From assembly GCA_963585895.1 (NCBI GenBank), contig OY757904.1, positions 86,524,543 to 86,588,542 of the forward strand: a stretch of DNA of 64,000 nt, read 5' to 3'. The DNA comes from Sepioteuthis lessoniana. Its lineage: Eukaryota > Mollusca > Cephalopoda > Myopsida > Loliginidae. Each line of letters opens with the position of its first letter. Positions within the stretch are counted from its first letter, which is position 1. The notes beneath the pieces were generated by a model. The model had not been told where the DNA came from and made no database searches. It saw only the letters and a list, made by a program, of their open reading frames with translations. The position numbers and the translations under genes are program-made. This document shows, in pieces, positions 23,282 to 33,844 of this stretch.

Positions 23282-23816
23282 CTTTCATTACTATTTCTTA
23301 TAGTTTTAGCGTACATGAATGTCTCCGCTTTTTGCAAAGGCTTTTCTATTTTTACTAATCATGTCATGTTCAGGTATATATTTTTATGATAGAAATACTA
23401 TTTACAACGTTATTTTACTAAATTTCCCAAGTTATGCACTGGTTTTTAGTCTAGTGAATTAGATGCAAAACATAGCTAAAATAAGTTGCTTTCTGACGTA
23501 TTTCTATTGTTTTTGCATACGTAAATTTCACCGTATCTATAAAAGTTTTCAGTGATCTTATCGTGTGCAGTTCTATATATTAATGATAGAATTACTATTT
23601 GTAATGTTATTTTACAATGATTACACACCCGTACCCTGTTTTTTTTTTATTTCGTAGATACATAGCAAAACATAACGAAAATGCATACTTTCATTACTTT
23701 TCCTTTTAGTCTTAGCGTACATGAATTTCTCTGCTTTCTGCTAGGGCTTTTCTATTTTCTCAAATCATATCATGTTCAGGTATATATTTTAATGATAGAA
23801 ATACTATTTGCAATGT
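23282..23816 (+). repeat. Satellite S1, forward
   Basis: Nearly three units are present with landmarks CTTTCATTAC, TTTAGCGTACATGAAT, AATCATNTCATGTTCAGG and GATAGAAATACTATTTNCAA. The unit begins where the array at 14733 stopped. Confidence 0.85.
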
Positions 23817-23885
23817 AGGGTTAGGGTTAGGCAGGTTTATGCTTAGGGTTAGGTTTAGGGTTTGGGCTAGGATTATGGTTAGGCT
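23817..23885 (+). repeat. Second interstitial telomere-like tract
   Basis: About 69 bases of degenerate AGGGTT repeats start directly after the satellite block TTTGCAATGT. The tract borders the LTR of the degraded metavirus. Confidence 0.85.
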
Positions 23886-24374
23886 CTGACTCAACGTGAT
23901 ATGTGAAAATTAGAATTTATTAAATATATTCGAAAACAAAAAAGATCCTTGAAATAAGTATCTTTTTGTTTAAGACTTATACTGACCTAAAAAGCCTGTT
24001 GATCGTTCCTAAATATCATTTAAGTTCGAGACAATCGTTTTTGATTTTAAAGGTCAGTTAAGTGCAAGATAATTGTTTTTGATTTTAAAGGTTAGCAGAT
24101 TTATTTAATTTTTCGGTTATAAACTAACTTCATCAATCACAATGATGAAACGGGTCATTTCGTAAAACATATGTTTTCTTGTTCTTATCTTGAAGGTCAC
24201 TGTCAAAAGGGAGATTTAATTTTGCTCCACCCTAAATAAAGGTGAGCTGGACATGAGAATTTTTTTGTTCAACCCCATTGCTCTAAAGCAGTTCCCATTG
24301 GTCAAAGCATCTAAAAAGGGTTTTCCCTCTACCTGTAAGATATAATCATGAACTAGGATTGGCTGACCAATGGG

Positions 24375-24477
24375 AATATGACTCCTAATTGTCTCATATT
24401 GGACAAACAATCAGAAACCATTTTTAGTCCATATATTGATCTATAAAAAATGGGATAAGAAAACAAATCCTCAGAGA
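24375..24477 (+). repeat. LTR direct repeat, left copy
   Basis: These 103 bases (from AATATGACTCC to CCTCAGAGA) recur at 27722-27824 with two or so differences. They include the TATA-like TCTATAAAAAATGGG, so they are the U3 end of the LTR. Confidence 0.9.
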
Positions 24478-25007
24478 GAATGAGAAAAAGGAACCAAGAA
24501 GAAACTCAAGACTGCCAAAGAATCATCTCTTCCATTCTAGACCCGAGGGCACGCCGAACAACCTTCAGACGTTACAAAAATTCAAAGTCCCAAACTTTAG
24601 AGACGTTAGTGTTACTCTACCTGCACCTTCATCGTCACTCTTCCTCTCTCGATATTCTTTCTTCTTCTGTTTGTCAGGAAAACAAACCTCGTTTGTTTGT
24701 TATTTATTGTCTCACAAACGTATTTCAATAAAAACGATTTTTGTTGTATTAAACAACGGGGTTTTCTCTATTCTTTGAGTTGCCAGACAATCTAGCCACT
24801 CATATTACCTGACCGTCAAAAGAAGACCCGGCTGAATTGTGTCGCCCCCACCTCCGTGGATCTTTCAAATACAGTGAGGGCATGAAAGGATTTGACAAAG
24901 CAAACAGTCGAAAGCTAATGTGGTAGTCACGAACACAATAGCCACAACAAGTACTGTGACTAGTAGTCCCACCAAATTGGGTTCCGTGACTAGCATAGGA
25001 CCACATC

Positions 25008-25025
25008 TGGTGCCCTGACCAGGAT
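25008..25025 (+). other. Possible primer-binding site of element 2
   Basis: TGGTGCCCTGACCAGGAT follows the presumed LTR end. It starts with TGG, complementary to a tRNA CCA end, and its first seven bases equal those of the primer site at 58247-58266. No tRNA was matched. Confidence 0.4.
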
Positions 25026-25304
25026 CAACCTTGAGTAAACTCCACGGCCCAACAACACCATACACAGGACTCGTCCAAGATGAATTTCCAATGATACAGC
25101 CACGCCACACTAGGACCTGACCGAAAAAGATCTCCACAACGCAGCCAAACATTGAAAAACTTCGTCACACAAAGAAAATCTATTGATTCAGGGTAAGTGA
25201 CTGTTTTTCTTCGCTTCTCTTTATTCGTTGTCAAAATTGTTAGTTCATTAGTTGGATATATGGCTAAATAAACTAGTATCCCTTTTTAAAAGAAAGCATA
25301 TCTA

Positions 25305-25830
25305 ATGGCTAACACCAACCCAAATCTCATACACATAGCAGCAACAAGCGGATCGTTGAGCCCAATATTTACTGGAAGGCCGACCGACCTGAAACCATGG
25401 CAAGCAGCATTAAAAAAAAGAAGCAGCGGACCTACAAGCTAACAGATTCGGAGTTAATAAACCTAGCCTATGATTTTTCAGATGCTATTGTGTCTGAATG
25501 GATCGGAAACTCTCTTGACGATCACCCAGACATTCCAAGTAAAGACTTGTTCGAGGAACTAACGACACGAGTGTGTAAACTCTACTGACACCACTCTGGC
25601 TTTGATGAAAGTAAAGCAAAAAAAAGACGAATCTCTCGCCGAATTAGCGAGCAGAATGTCGAATCTTGCAAAGTTAGCGTATCGGGACTTGGAGTTAAGC
25701 CATGCAAGTACAGCTAGCTAAATTTTTTATTAATGGACTCCTTTATTAAAGAGGATGTTGTGAGAACTAATCCGACAACCTTGTCAGAGGCCTTGTTATC
25801 AGCAAGGGAGAATAATAAATAAAAGAAAAA
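25305..25830 (+). pseudogene. Element 2 gag remnant
   Basis: From ATG 25305 the frame reads SPIFTGRPTDLKPWQAALKK, which parallels SKIPIFTGKASEFQAWVEALKKK in the gag of the 48.8-59.0 kb element. A one-base shift in an A8 run near 25411 moves the following block (TDSELINLAYDFSDAIVSEW) to another frame, which stops at 25588. A third segment (ALMKVKQKKDESLAELASRM) and a weak TLSEALLSAREN block follow. Gag is the structural protein that forms the particle and packages RNA. A degenerate Cys pair (CYSCQK) near 25950 may be what is left of a zinc knuckle. The gene is broken at several places. Confidence 0.8.
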
Positions 25831-26369
25831 CATACTCATAGATTTCCGGGCAGGGGAGGTTGGCGACAGGAACGGGTAGGTCCCCATACATTACTAAGGG
25901 CATCCAAGTCAGAAGATTACAGGGAAAATGGTCTGAGGTGAGCCGTGGTTGTTATAGTTGTCAAAAACGTACACAATGAGCTATAAGAGGTAAGGTAGAG
26001 AACACAGATCCAGTCAGCGAGAGCACAGGAATTGTGACGAAAAATGTTGCCCTGAGGGAGGTACGAATTATCGGGCAAAACAAAAAACCAAAGCACCAAC
26101 GAAAACAAAATAGATACAAAAAATGTAATCAGGTCAAATTTTCGAAGAAAGAAAGACACAAGTGTCAGAACTGTCCAAAGTCACAAAATCAGGATATAGT
26201 TAAAAGTACTAAAAGAAAAGGAGCGGAAGAGTATGAATTTTTAACCCAAGGTTCGGACCCAAGGGTCGAAATTATGTGTAGGAAGATAGAAGATTCTACA
26301 TCGGAAGTCTCACTTTTGAAATCATCAGTTTTAAAGGACCTAAGGGCTGACACTATACGGATGAGGGAT

Positions 26370-27112
26370 TCAGATTTAACAGGCTAACGGACAAAAGGTG
26401 GAGTTAGGCGCTATGGTACACTTAACTGTTAAGGTAGAAGGTATTAAAACTTGGTCAAAGCTCTACATTGCGCCTGACCTGGTACAAATTTGGTAAAAAG
26501 TGGTTCAAAAACCATGATACTGGGCGACAACTGGTTAAAAAAAATGGAGCCCAGATAAATTTTAGTCCAAATCCACTAAAAATAAAAGGAACTGAAATCT
26601 CACTGGGTAGCGAAGCCAGTGGTGAGATCAATATTTACTCAGTGGATAATATCCAATTATCTCCACGTACCACTGTCTCCTGCACAGCTAGATTAGGCCT
26701 CACTGAACAATCGAAGGAAACCCTAAACCAAGTGATTCCAACAGAGGAAGTGATACCAGGGGACGAAGAAGTAATAATAATTGAGTCTGTCATGAAAAAG
26801 AAACCTAAGATTCCTGTTGAGACATTGCCTCCAAAGCCGAGAACCAAGTCTACACCAGTTACGATTCATTCCACTCCAGAAACCCAGCAGAGGATAAATG
26901 TAGCCATGGATCTTGAAAGTGTTGTGAGGCCTAAGTACTTACCCAACCCTGAGTTACTTGAGTTTGGTAAAATTCGAAGCAAAAGTTTAGACATTGAGAC
27001 TAAAGGACAGAGATCTTCAGATTTCAGTCCAAGTCCCACTAAAAAGCCAAATTTGGTACCAAGAGGTTCAAAGACAAAAGTACAAAGGTCAGCACAAAAG
27101 ATCCTGAAATAA
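26370..27112 (+). pseudogene. Element 2 protease-region remnant with Ser/Pro/Lys-rich tail
   Basis: Blocks near 26410-26470 (TVKVEGIKTWSKLYIAP) and 26515-26540 (MILGDNWLKK, in another frame), and the first ~110 residues of the open frame 26468-27112 (SPRTTVSCTARLGLTEQ), align with the C-terminal part of the protease region of the 48.8-59.0 kb element (MILGRDWLKG, RPRTAISCQGRLSPTEE). The Asp-Thr-Gly active site is not visible here. After PKIPVE, where the relative leads into RT, this copy continues into a low-complexity Ser/Pro/Lys/Thr-rich segment. It is either non-conserved linker or captured sequence. Confidence 0.7.
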
Positions 27113-27117
27113 ACGAT

Positions 27118-27720
27118 TTGGATCTAACGTCAGTTGATAAGAAAAATGATATGGAAACTTTGCAGATAGAACCAAAGTTGGAATCCAAGACCATAGATTT
27201 AGAAGAGAAGAGTCAAACGCTTTATGGAAGTTGTGAGAAAAGTTTAGATGCTGGTTTGGTTTCTCCCAAAAGCTTAGTTCGTCCAGATCTTGAAAATAAA
27301 GGTTTAAAACTAGTGAAAAGTCCTGTTAGGTCAGACTTAGAATTTAGATTTGTGCAGAATCTAGATAGTGAAGAAAATACTGCAAGACCATTAAAGACCT
27401 ACAAAAAGTCCCATTCAAACTCCAGAGGTAGAGTCAAAACCTCTAAAGTCTCAAAGTCCTACAAAAACTTCAGATTTAGAAATGAAATAATTACTTTCAA
27501 CCTCTGATTCTGAAGAGGTTAAACCATTGAAAAGACCAAAAAGGTTGAGGCCTTTAAAAAGTCCTATACAGGAGGCATAAGATTCAAATGCCTCAAAACC
27601 ATTACAAAGCCCATTTAGACAAATTCAAGATAAAAAATTGAAATCTCCAAAAGGTCTAACCAAAGATAAATGCAGTGTTATCGAAAGCTCAGATTCACAA
27701 GAATATGTACAAAAAATATA
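27118..27720 (+). other. Low-complexity Ser/Lys/Asp-rich open frames, unknown
   Basis: The open frame 27118-27507 encodes short imperfect repeats (LVRPDLE, SPVRSDLE). The sequence continues in another frame with KSPIQ and LQSPFRQ-type repeats up to the LTR copy at 27722. No domain is recognised. It occupies the place where RT would be expected in element 2. It could be a decayed accessory frame or reiterated linker. Confidence 0.45.
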
Positions 27721-27824
27721 TAATATGACTCCTAATTGTCTCTTATTGGACAAACAATCAGAAACCATTTTTAGTCCAGATATTGATCTATAAAAAATGG
27801 GATAAGAAAACAAATCCTCAGAGA

Positions 27825-29230
27825 TTTTTTTATTTTGTAAATTCATAATAAAACATAGCAAAAATGCGTATTTTAATTACTTTTCTTTATAGTTTTAGCA
27901 TACATTAATTTCTCCGCCTTTTGGCCAAGGTTTTTCTATTTTCACTGAAAAAGTAAGCATTTTAGCTATGTTCTAATACATTTTTAAGAGATAATTGAAG
28001 GTCGTATACGGAAATGTAAATCTAGTAAAATATCATTGCAAATTTCATTTTTGTCATGAATATGTGTAGGTGCACACGATATACGAGATAGCAATACTAA
28101 AATCTAAAAACACGGAAATTTATTCTTGCTAAAACAAGAGAAAAATCTAGAAGTAACCATTTTAGCTATATTTTGATACATTTTTGAACGATAATCGAAA
28201 GTCGTATACGGAAATGTAAATCTACTAAAATAACATAAAAAATCGCATTATTGTCATAAATATGTGTATGTGCACACGATAGATAACATAGCAATACCCA
28301 CTGACATTTATTTTGCTAAGAGAAAAATTGAGGAAAAGGAACCATTTTAGCTATATTTTGATACATTTATAAGAGATAATTGAAAGCCGTTTACGGAAAT
28401 GTAAATCTTGTAAAATATCATAGCAAATGGCATTTTGTCATAAATACATGTATATGCACACGATATATAAGTTACCAATACTAAAGCCTTAAAAATCACT
28501 GAAATTTATACTTGCAAAAATAAACGAAAAATTGAGGAAAAGTAACCATTTTAGCTATGTTTTGAAACATTTTCAAGAGGTAATTGAAAGTTATGTACGG
28601 AAATGTTAACTTAGTAAAAAAACCTAGCAAACGTTATTTTTGCCATAAACATGTGTTTATGCACACGATATATAAGTTAGCAATACTAAAACACTGACAT
28701 TTATACTTGCTAGACCGAGTGAAAAATCAAGGAAAAGTAAGCTTTTTAGCTCTATTTTGATACATTTTTAAGAGGTAGTTGAATGTCGTGTACGTAAATA
28801 TAAATCTAATAAAATAACATTGCAAATTTCATTTTCATCATAAATATGTGTATATGTGCACACGATATAAAAGTTAGCCTAACAGAAAATCACTGAAAAT
28901 CATAGTTGCCAAATAAAAGAAAAATCAAGAATAATTAAGCTATGTTTTGATACATTTTCAAGAGATAATTGAAAGTCGTGTACGGAAATGTAAATCTTGT
29001 AAATGTCATTTTTATCTAAAATATGTGTATGTGCAGAAGATATATAAGTTAGCAATACAAAAAATCACCGAAATTCATACTTGCTAAAAAAAGTTATAAA
29101 TTGAGGAAAAGTAAGCATTTTAAATGTTTTGATACATTTTTAAGAGATAATTGAAAGTCGTGTACAGAAAAGTAAATCTAGGTAAATATCATCGCAAATG
29201 GCATTTTTGTCATAAGTATGAATATTTCAA
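27825..29230. repeat. Satellite S1 to S2 transition, then S2 reverse
   Basis: 27825-27948 is forward S1 (AACATAGCAAAAATGCGTATTTTAATTAC). From 27949 the array reads as S2 in reverse, with GTGCACACGATATATAAGTTAGCAATACTAAA at 28072, 28272, 28456, 28661, 28858 and 29033, spacings of 175-205 bases. S2 shares the CATTGCAAAT, CTAGTAAAATA and TTTTAGCTAT blocks with S1. The array ends directly against 28S rDNA at 29230. Confidence 0.85.
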
Positions 29231-30144
29231 TAGCCAAATGCTTCGTCATTTAATTAGAGACGCGCATGAACGGATCAACGAGATTCCAACCGTCCCTATC
29301 TACTATATATCGAAACCACAGCCACGTGAACGGGCTTGGGACGATCGGCGGGGAAAGAAGACCCTGTTGTCCGACTATGTGAGAAGATACGGGAGGTGTA
29401 GCATAGGCGGGAGACATGCCTTTGTCGGCGTCGGCCGCCAGGCGTTCGGGAGGACGTCGTGACGGGAGTCGGGTTTCACGTCTCGGTTGTGGCGTGGCGT
29501 CCGGAGAGTTTCAGGGTGGGGTTTCACGTCATCGTTGTCTATGTCGTTGACGTCGTCGTCGTTTACACGGCTGAGGTAGCTGTGGCGGCGGTGGTGACTT
29601 CGTCTTTAGCTCTTCCGAAACGACCCCTGGTCGCTTCTTCTTCGTCTCTCCCCTTTCTTTGGGGCAGGTGGTTCTCTTTCGGCTGCGGTCTTTTTTTTCC
29701 CGTCGTTGCTGTACCGGCGTCGTTCGACGTCGTCAGCCCTAAAATACTGCCATTTTCATCGTTTCCCCGCTCACCAGGTGAAAAAGGGGACGGGTCGCTC
29801 GGTGGCCCTCTTGCTAGCGCCAAGGGCTTGCGTGCTCCCCCTCCAATCGGAGGTCCGAGCTCGACACTTTGCCTGGGACCGTGCTGGGCGGGAAGTTTGA
29901 CTGCGGCGGTACGTCTGTCAAACGGTAACGCATGTGTCCCGGGGCTAGCTCAGCGAGGACGGAAACCTCGTGTGGAGCAAAAGGGCAAAAGCTCGCTCGA
30001 TCTCGATTTTCTGAACGAATACGGACCACAAAAACGTGGCCCATCGATCCTTTCAGAGCGGAGAGCTCCGTTCCGCCGAGAGGTGTCAGAAAAGTTACCA
30101 CAGAGATAACTGGTTTGTGGCGTCCAAGCGTTCGTAGCTACGTC

Positions 30145-30182
<38 letters not shown>

Positions 30183-30776
30183 CGAAGCAGAATTCGCCAA
30201 GTGTTGGATTGTTCCCAGGTTAACTTTTATCTTACCGATCGACACGAGTGTACGTTAGCCGTGGCCACAGCTATCCCGTCCGGTACAAGAGGAACCACGG
30301 GAAGGAGCAACGGTTCGCGTGCTTGCTCGAACGAGCGGCGGTACGAAGCTGTCTGTGCGATAACGGCTGAAAGCCTCTAAGCCGGGAAAGCGACCAGAGT
30401 CACCACGGTATTACGAAAGGCGTCTCTTTTCATACCGCTGGAGACTGCCCTAGCGGTCGTCCTTGTCGCTAGTAACGGCGGCAGTGGGGCTGCGGTCGGA
30501 GGGCGGGGTCAGGGGTTTCTTGCCTTCTTCCCCTCTTATCCGCGCCGCAGTTCCTCGTCGTCGTTGCATACACGGCGACGTGCGCGAATGAGCCAACCGA
30601 CTTGACATCCGTGACAGGGGGGATTTTGCCGTCACCGTATCGTTTCGAATCCCCCATGGGGCGTGAGACAAGGGATCGCTCGTTGACCACTTGACTTCAG
30701 GCTAGGGGTGTGGTAGTAGAGCAGCCATCACACTGCGATCTATTGAGACTAAACCCTTTGACTGACTCGATTCGTC
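29231..30776 (+). pseudogene. 28S rRNA, 3' part, pseudogene
   Basis: The segment follows the 3' third of metazoan 28S rRNA from TAGCCAAATGC to the gene's 3' end GATTCGTC. Recognisable blocks are CGTCATTTAATTAG, CGGGGAAAGAAGACCCTGTTG, GCGGTACGTCTGTCAAACGG, GGGCAAAAGCTCGCT, GATAACTGGTTTGTGGC, GACGTCGCTTTTTGATCC and TGTCGGCTCTTCCTATCATT. An expansion segment is long and GC-rich (about 29450-29880). The stretch between GGATTGTTC and CAGGTTAAC lacks ~45 bases found in normal 28S, which removes the part of the peptidyl-transferase ring around E. coli U2585/A2602. The sarcin-ricin loop reads GGTACAAGAGGAACC in place of AGTACGAGAGGAACC. Both changes argue for a non-functional copy. Protein frames over this region are spurious. 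Confidence 0.9.
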
Positions 30777-30904
30777 CTCTTAGAAGGACGACCACGAACC
30801 GCCGGCGTCGGTGTCTTGGTCGGTAACAACGTCTTCTTTTATGTTTTCGATGATGACGAGGGGGATGCGTTTGTGCTGCGGTAGCGACTTGCACCGAAAA
30901 AGGC
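30777..30904. other. Spacer between two 28S pieces
   Basis: This is GC-rich sequence after the 28S 3' end, with no gene. It may hold the start of the external spacer. Confidence 0.4.
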
Positions 30905-31110
30905 TTAGTGACAATGGGAATCTCGTTGACCCGTTCATGCACGTCATTATATAGATGAGGAGACATTTGGCTGCTATTAAGAGAGTCAAAGTTACCCTCA
31001 CCATTTACCCACGCTTGGTTGTTGAATTTGTGTGGCGACAGAACCGACCGTTGTTCCAAGCGCCGTCGAATTTGGCTGCGGCTGTTAGCGCTAACCCTGA
31101 CTATATGACA
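30905..31110 (-). pseudogene. 28S rRNA fragment, inverted, spanning the R2 site
   Basis: In reverse complement this reads TGTTAGC...TTGGAACAA, then AAATTCAACAACCAAGCG, GGTAACTTTGACTCTCTTAA, CAGCCAAATG and GACGTGCATGAACGGG, the order of 28S just upstream and downstream of the R2 target site. An internal piece is deleted near 31050. It overlaps the first ~80 bases of the forward copy but differs from it, so it is not a simple inverted duplication of that copy. Confidence 0.85.
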
Positions 31111-31204
31111 TCCGGCCGATAACATTAATGCAGCCGGCCAGCCAGCCGACCACCCGACCTCTCGACCAGTCATCCAGCCAGCCAAGACGGCGGGGACCAG
31201 TCAG

Positions 31205-31880
31205 GAATGATTTTTGATAAATAAATTTAAACTAAAATTAATTATCAGGAATATAAAAATTCTGTCCCTTATAAATCGCTTCTATTTTTTTTCTCTTTTT
31301 TGGCACGATTAGCGCTGAGTGACGTCGTCCTAGCCCGGCGTTTCTTGGCTCGTGTCTCCCAAGCAGAACGTCGTCACGTCACCACTGGCCGGCCGGCCAA
31401 CACACTGCAGCGACCAGTCAGAGACAAGTACTTCGCTCAAGTATTGCTGGGTGACGTCGCCTCTTGGCTCGTGGCTCCTAGGCAGAACGTCGTTATCACC
31501 GATCGGCCCGCCAACACGATAGCGATCAGTCACAGAGGAGCGCTTTGCATAAGTAGCGCTGGGTGACGTTCCCTAAGCCCGGCGGCTCTTGACTCGTGTC
31601 GTTGTCACCGCTGGTCGACTGGCCAACACACTGCAGCAACCGGTCAAAGAGGAGCACTTCGCTCGTGTAGCAATACCAGGACGCAAGCCAGTCAAGACAA
31701 GCGGGGAATGATTTCCAATAAATAAATTTAAAATAAAAGTAGATTAACCGGAGTTAGTGAACAAATTTAAAATTGCACGCTGCAAGGGGAATAACTACTT
31801 TAATTGAGCCTTCTTTATTCTGCCCCTTACAAATCGCTTTTTTTTCTCTCTCCTTTTTGACACGATAAGCCCTGGGTGAC
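31205..31880 (+). repeat. GC-rich tandem subrepeats, rDNA spacer-like
   Basis: Three units of ~115-135 bases begin near 31309, 31447 and 31555. Each carries GCTGNGTGACGT, CTTGNCTCGTG, GGCCAACAC and a GAGCNCTTCGCTC-type block. A larger repeat flanks them: GATTTNNAATAAATAAATTTAAA and CCCCTTACAAATCGCTT occur at about 31209-31290 and again at 31710-31840. The position beside 28S pieces and the subrepeat structure suggest an rDNA intergenic spacer. The open frame at 31300-31566 is a repeat product. Confidence 0.65.
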
Positions 31881-31889
31881 GTCGTCTAT

Positions 31890-32668
31890 ACAAAAACCTT
31901 TGAGAAAAACACTGAAATTTATACTTGCAAAAATAAGTAAAAAATCGAGAAAAAGTAAGCACTTTAGCTCTATTTGGTAAATTTTTAAGGGATAATTGAA
32001 AGTCGTATACGGAATTGTAAATCTAGTAAAATAAAATGTCATTTTCGTATGTGCAGTATTCGTATGTGCAGACGAAATATATGTTAGCAATACTAAAGCC
32101 TTGACAAAAACACTGAAATTTATACTTTAAGTGATCAATCAAGAAAAATTAAGCATTTTAGATCTACTTTGATAGATTTTTCATAGATAATTGAAAGTCG
32201 TGTACGGAAATTTTACTAGATTTACTAGTAAAATAACATTGCAATTATCATTTCTGTCATAAATATGTGTATGTGCATATAATATATACGTTAGCTATAC
32301 TGAAACCTTTGAGGGAAAACACTGAAATTAATACTTGCTAAAATACTTAAAAAAATTTTTTTTTAAAGTAAGCATTTTAACACTATTTTGATATATTTTT
32401 AAGAGATAATTGAAATTCGTTTACGGAAATGTAAATCTAGTAAAATATCATTGCAAATAGCATTATTGCCATAAATATGTGTATGTGCACACGATATGTA
32501 CGTTAGCAATACCGAAACCTTTGAGAAAAACACTGGAATTTATACTTGGCACAATAAATAAAAAATCGAAAAAAAGTGAGCATTTTAGATATATTTTCAT
32601 ACGTCATTCAGTGAAAATTGAAAGTCGTGTACGTAAACGTAAATCTAGTTCCTAAAACATTGCAAATC
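31890..32668 (-). repeat. Satellite S2, reverse
   Basis: About four units carry GTATGTGCACACGATATGTACGTTAGCAATAC and CGTGTACGGAAATGTAAATCTAGTAAAATA landmarks. The array stops at LTR B, and the satellite on the far side reads in the opposite direction. Confidence 0.85.
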
Positions 32669-33844
32669 TGACGTTGTGAATCCAGCCCTGGCCGATACGT
32701 CTAGCTTAGCCTGGGAATTTTCACCGACATTCAATACCTCGGCTCTGCTTGTTAATCTGAGATAACTGATACCATTCGCCACGTTGTGAATTTTTTATCC
32801 GAATGGCGGCCTTTTAGCTACTTCAGATCGTTTCCGCTGGGGGAGTCAATCTAATTTTGGCTGGAATCCACGCCGAAGTAAAATTGCTGTTTGGAGAGAA
32901 ATTGTTCCTGTCACGGTTCACAAAAATACACAAGAAAGAAAACAACACTTTCGATTTTTGTATAATATAATCTTCTCAAAGCTATTGTTTTTATCTAACT
33001 ATATACGTATTTACAGAAGGATGTAGAATACAAGAAGAAAGAAAAAGGTCTTACGAAACTTATTCGTTCGTTTGGAAATGTAACAGATCAAACTGAAGGT
33101 ACAAGGAAGGCGACTATCGTTTCTTGGTTATCTTAATAAAAATATTTGTTCGTCTCGGCTTTTGCTTTGAGCTCTCAATTCTAGACTAATCTTGACTTCG
33201 CCCGAAAATCTAGTACTATCCTCAATTCTCGGATGGGTTCTGCACTGACCCCTTCTCGCTTGATCTCTCTTCTCTCGTCTTCCTTGATCTTATCTCTACC
33301 TCTCTATGGGCGCTGCGCACTGCTTATTTAAATTGAGGGCGGGGTTTTGACAACCCTAGGGCACGCCCATGCATAATGATATGTAAATTGCCCGGTTAGT
33401 CAAACTTCCTCCACATATGGTTGACTTTTTTTTTAAAGAGGTACTAAAATTGAATTTTAGTGTCCCCCGCTGATTCTAGCCAGACCAGCAACACTTGAAA
33501 TGCAGAAATCCACTTATGTCGTCTCAATCTCTACCTTGAATTTTTTCCCTATCTAGACCACACAGATTTCATTACTGTTTTTATCGCAAGATCCACTCAA
33601 CGAATCACAGGATGTCGGTCAAAAGTTTAAAACAATGAATAAATAAAATGAGATAGGAAATAAAATGAAGAGAAAAGTGAAAAAAATATATGAATTTTCT
33701 CTACTTATTGCCTGTATTAACAAAAGAAAACACTTATTTACAAATCCACCGCGACGTCCATCTACTTAAAAAAATTCGTTCTAATCTCTTAGAATCGTTA
33801 GTTAATCAATAAATTTAGGGTGGGGCAGTGTTCTCTCTGTCACA
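32669..33844 (-). mobile_element. LTR-like element B, copy 2
   Basis: This is the inverted relative of 6260-7113, from TGTGACAGAGAGAACAC (read on the minus strand from 33844) to CACAACGTCA at 32669. It is about 320 bases longer than copy 1, mainly through a stretch near 33440-33800. No coding region is seen. Confidence 0.6.

Larger units (their letters stand above)
23900..27824 (+). mobile_element. Degraded metavirus (element 2) with LTR remnants
   Basis: This is an LTR retrotransposon on the plus strand. The 5' LTR probably runs from about 23905 (TGTGAAAATT) to about 25005 and contains two ~50-base tandem repeats (GACAATCGTTTTTGATTTTAAAGG type, near 24030-24110), a TATA-like TCTATAAAAAATGGG and a CAATAAAAACG signal near 24727. 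A primer-site-like sequence, a leader, gag and protease remnants follow. A 103-base copy of the LTR (27722-27824) marks the right end, where satellite takes over. RT, integrase and envelope are absent. Protein similarity to the 48.8-59.0 kb element (gag and protease regions) shows the two are related but distinct. Confidence 0.75.

Noticed and set aside
28000..29200. CRISPR-like array (regular repeats of ~200 bases)
   Set aside because: There are no short direct repeats with unique spacers; the whole unit is repeated with drift, which is satellite DNA.
29000..29230. An R2 element joined to the 28S sequence
   Set aside because: No R2 reverse transcriptase or 3' UTR-like sequence is seen left of the junction; the sequence there is satellite S2.
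29459..30180. Long open frames on both strands, including a 216-residue frame
   Set aside because: They lie across 28S rRNA sequence, whose high GC content leaves frames open by chance.
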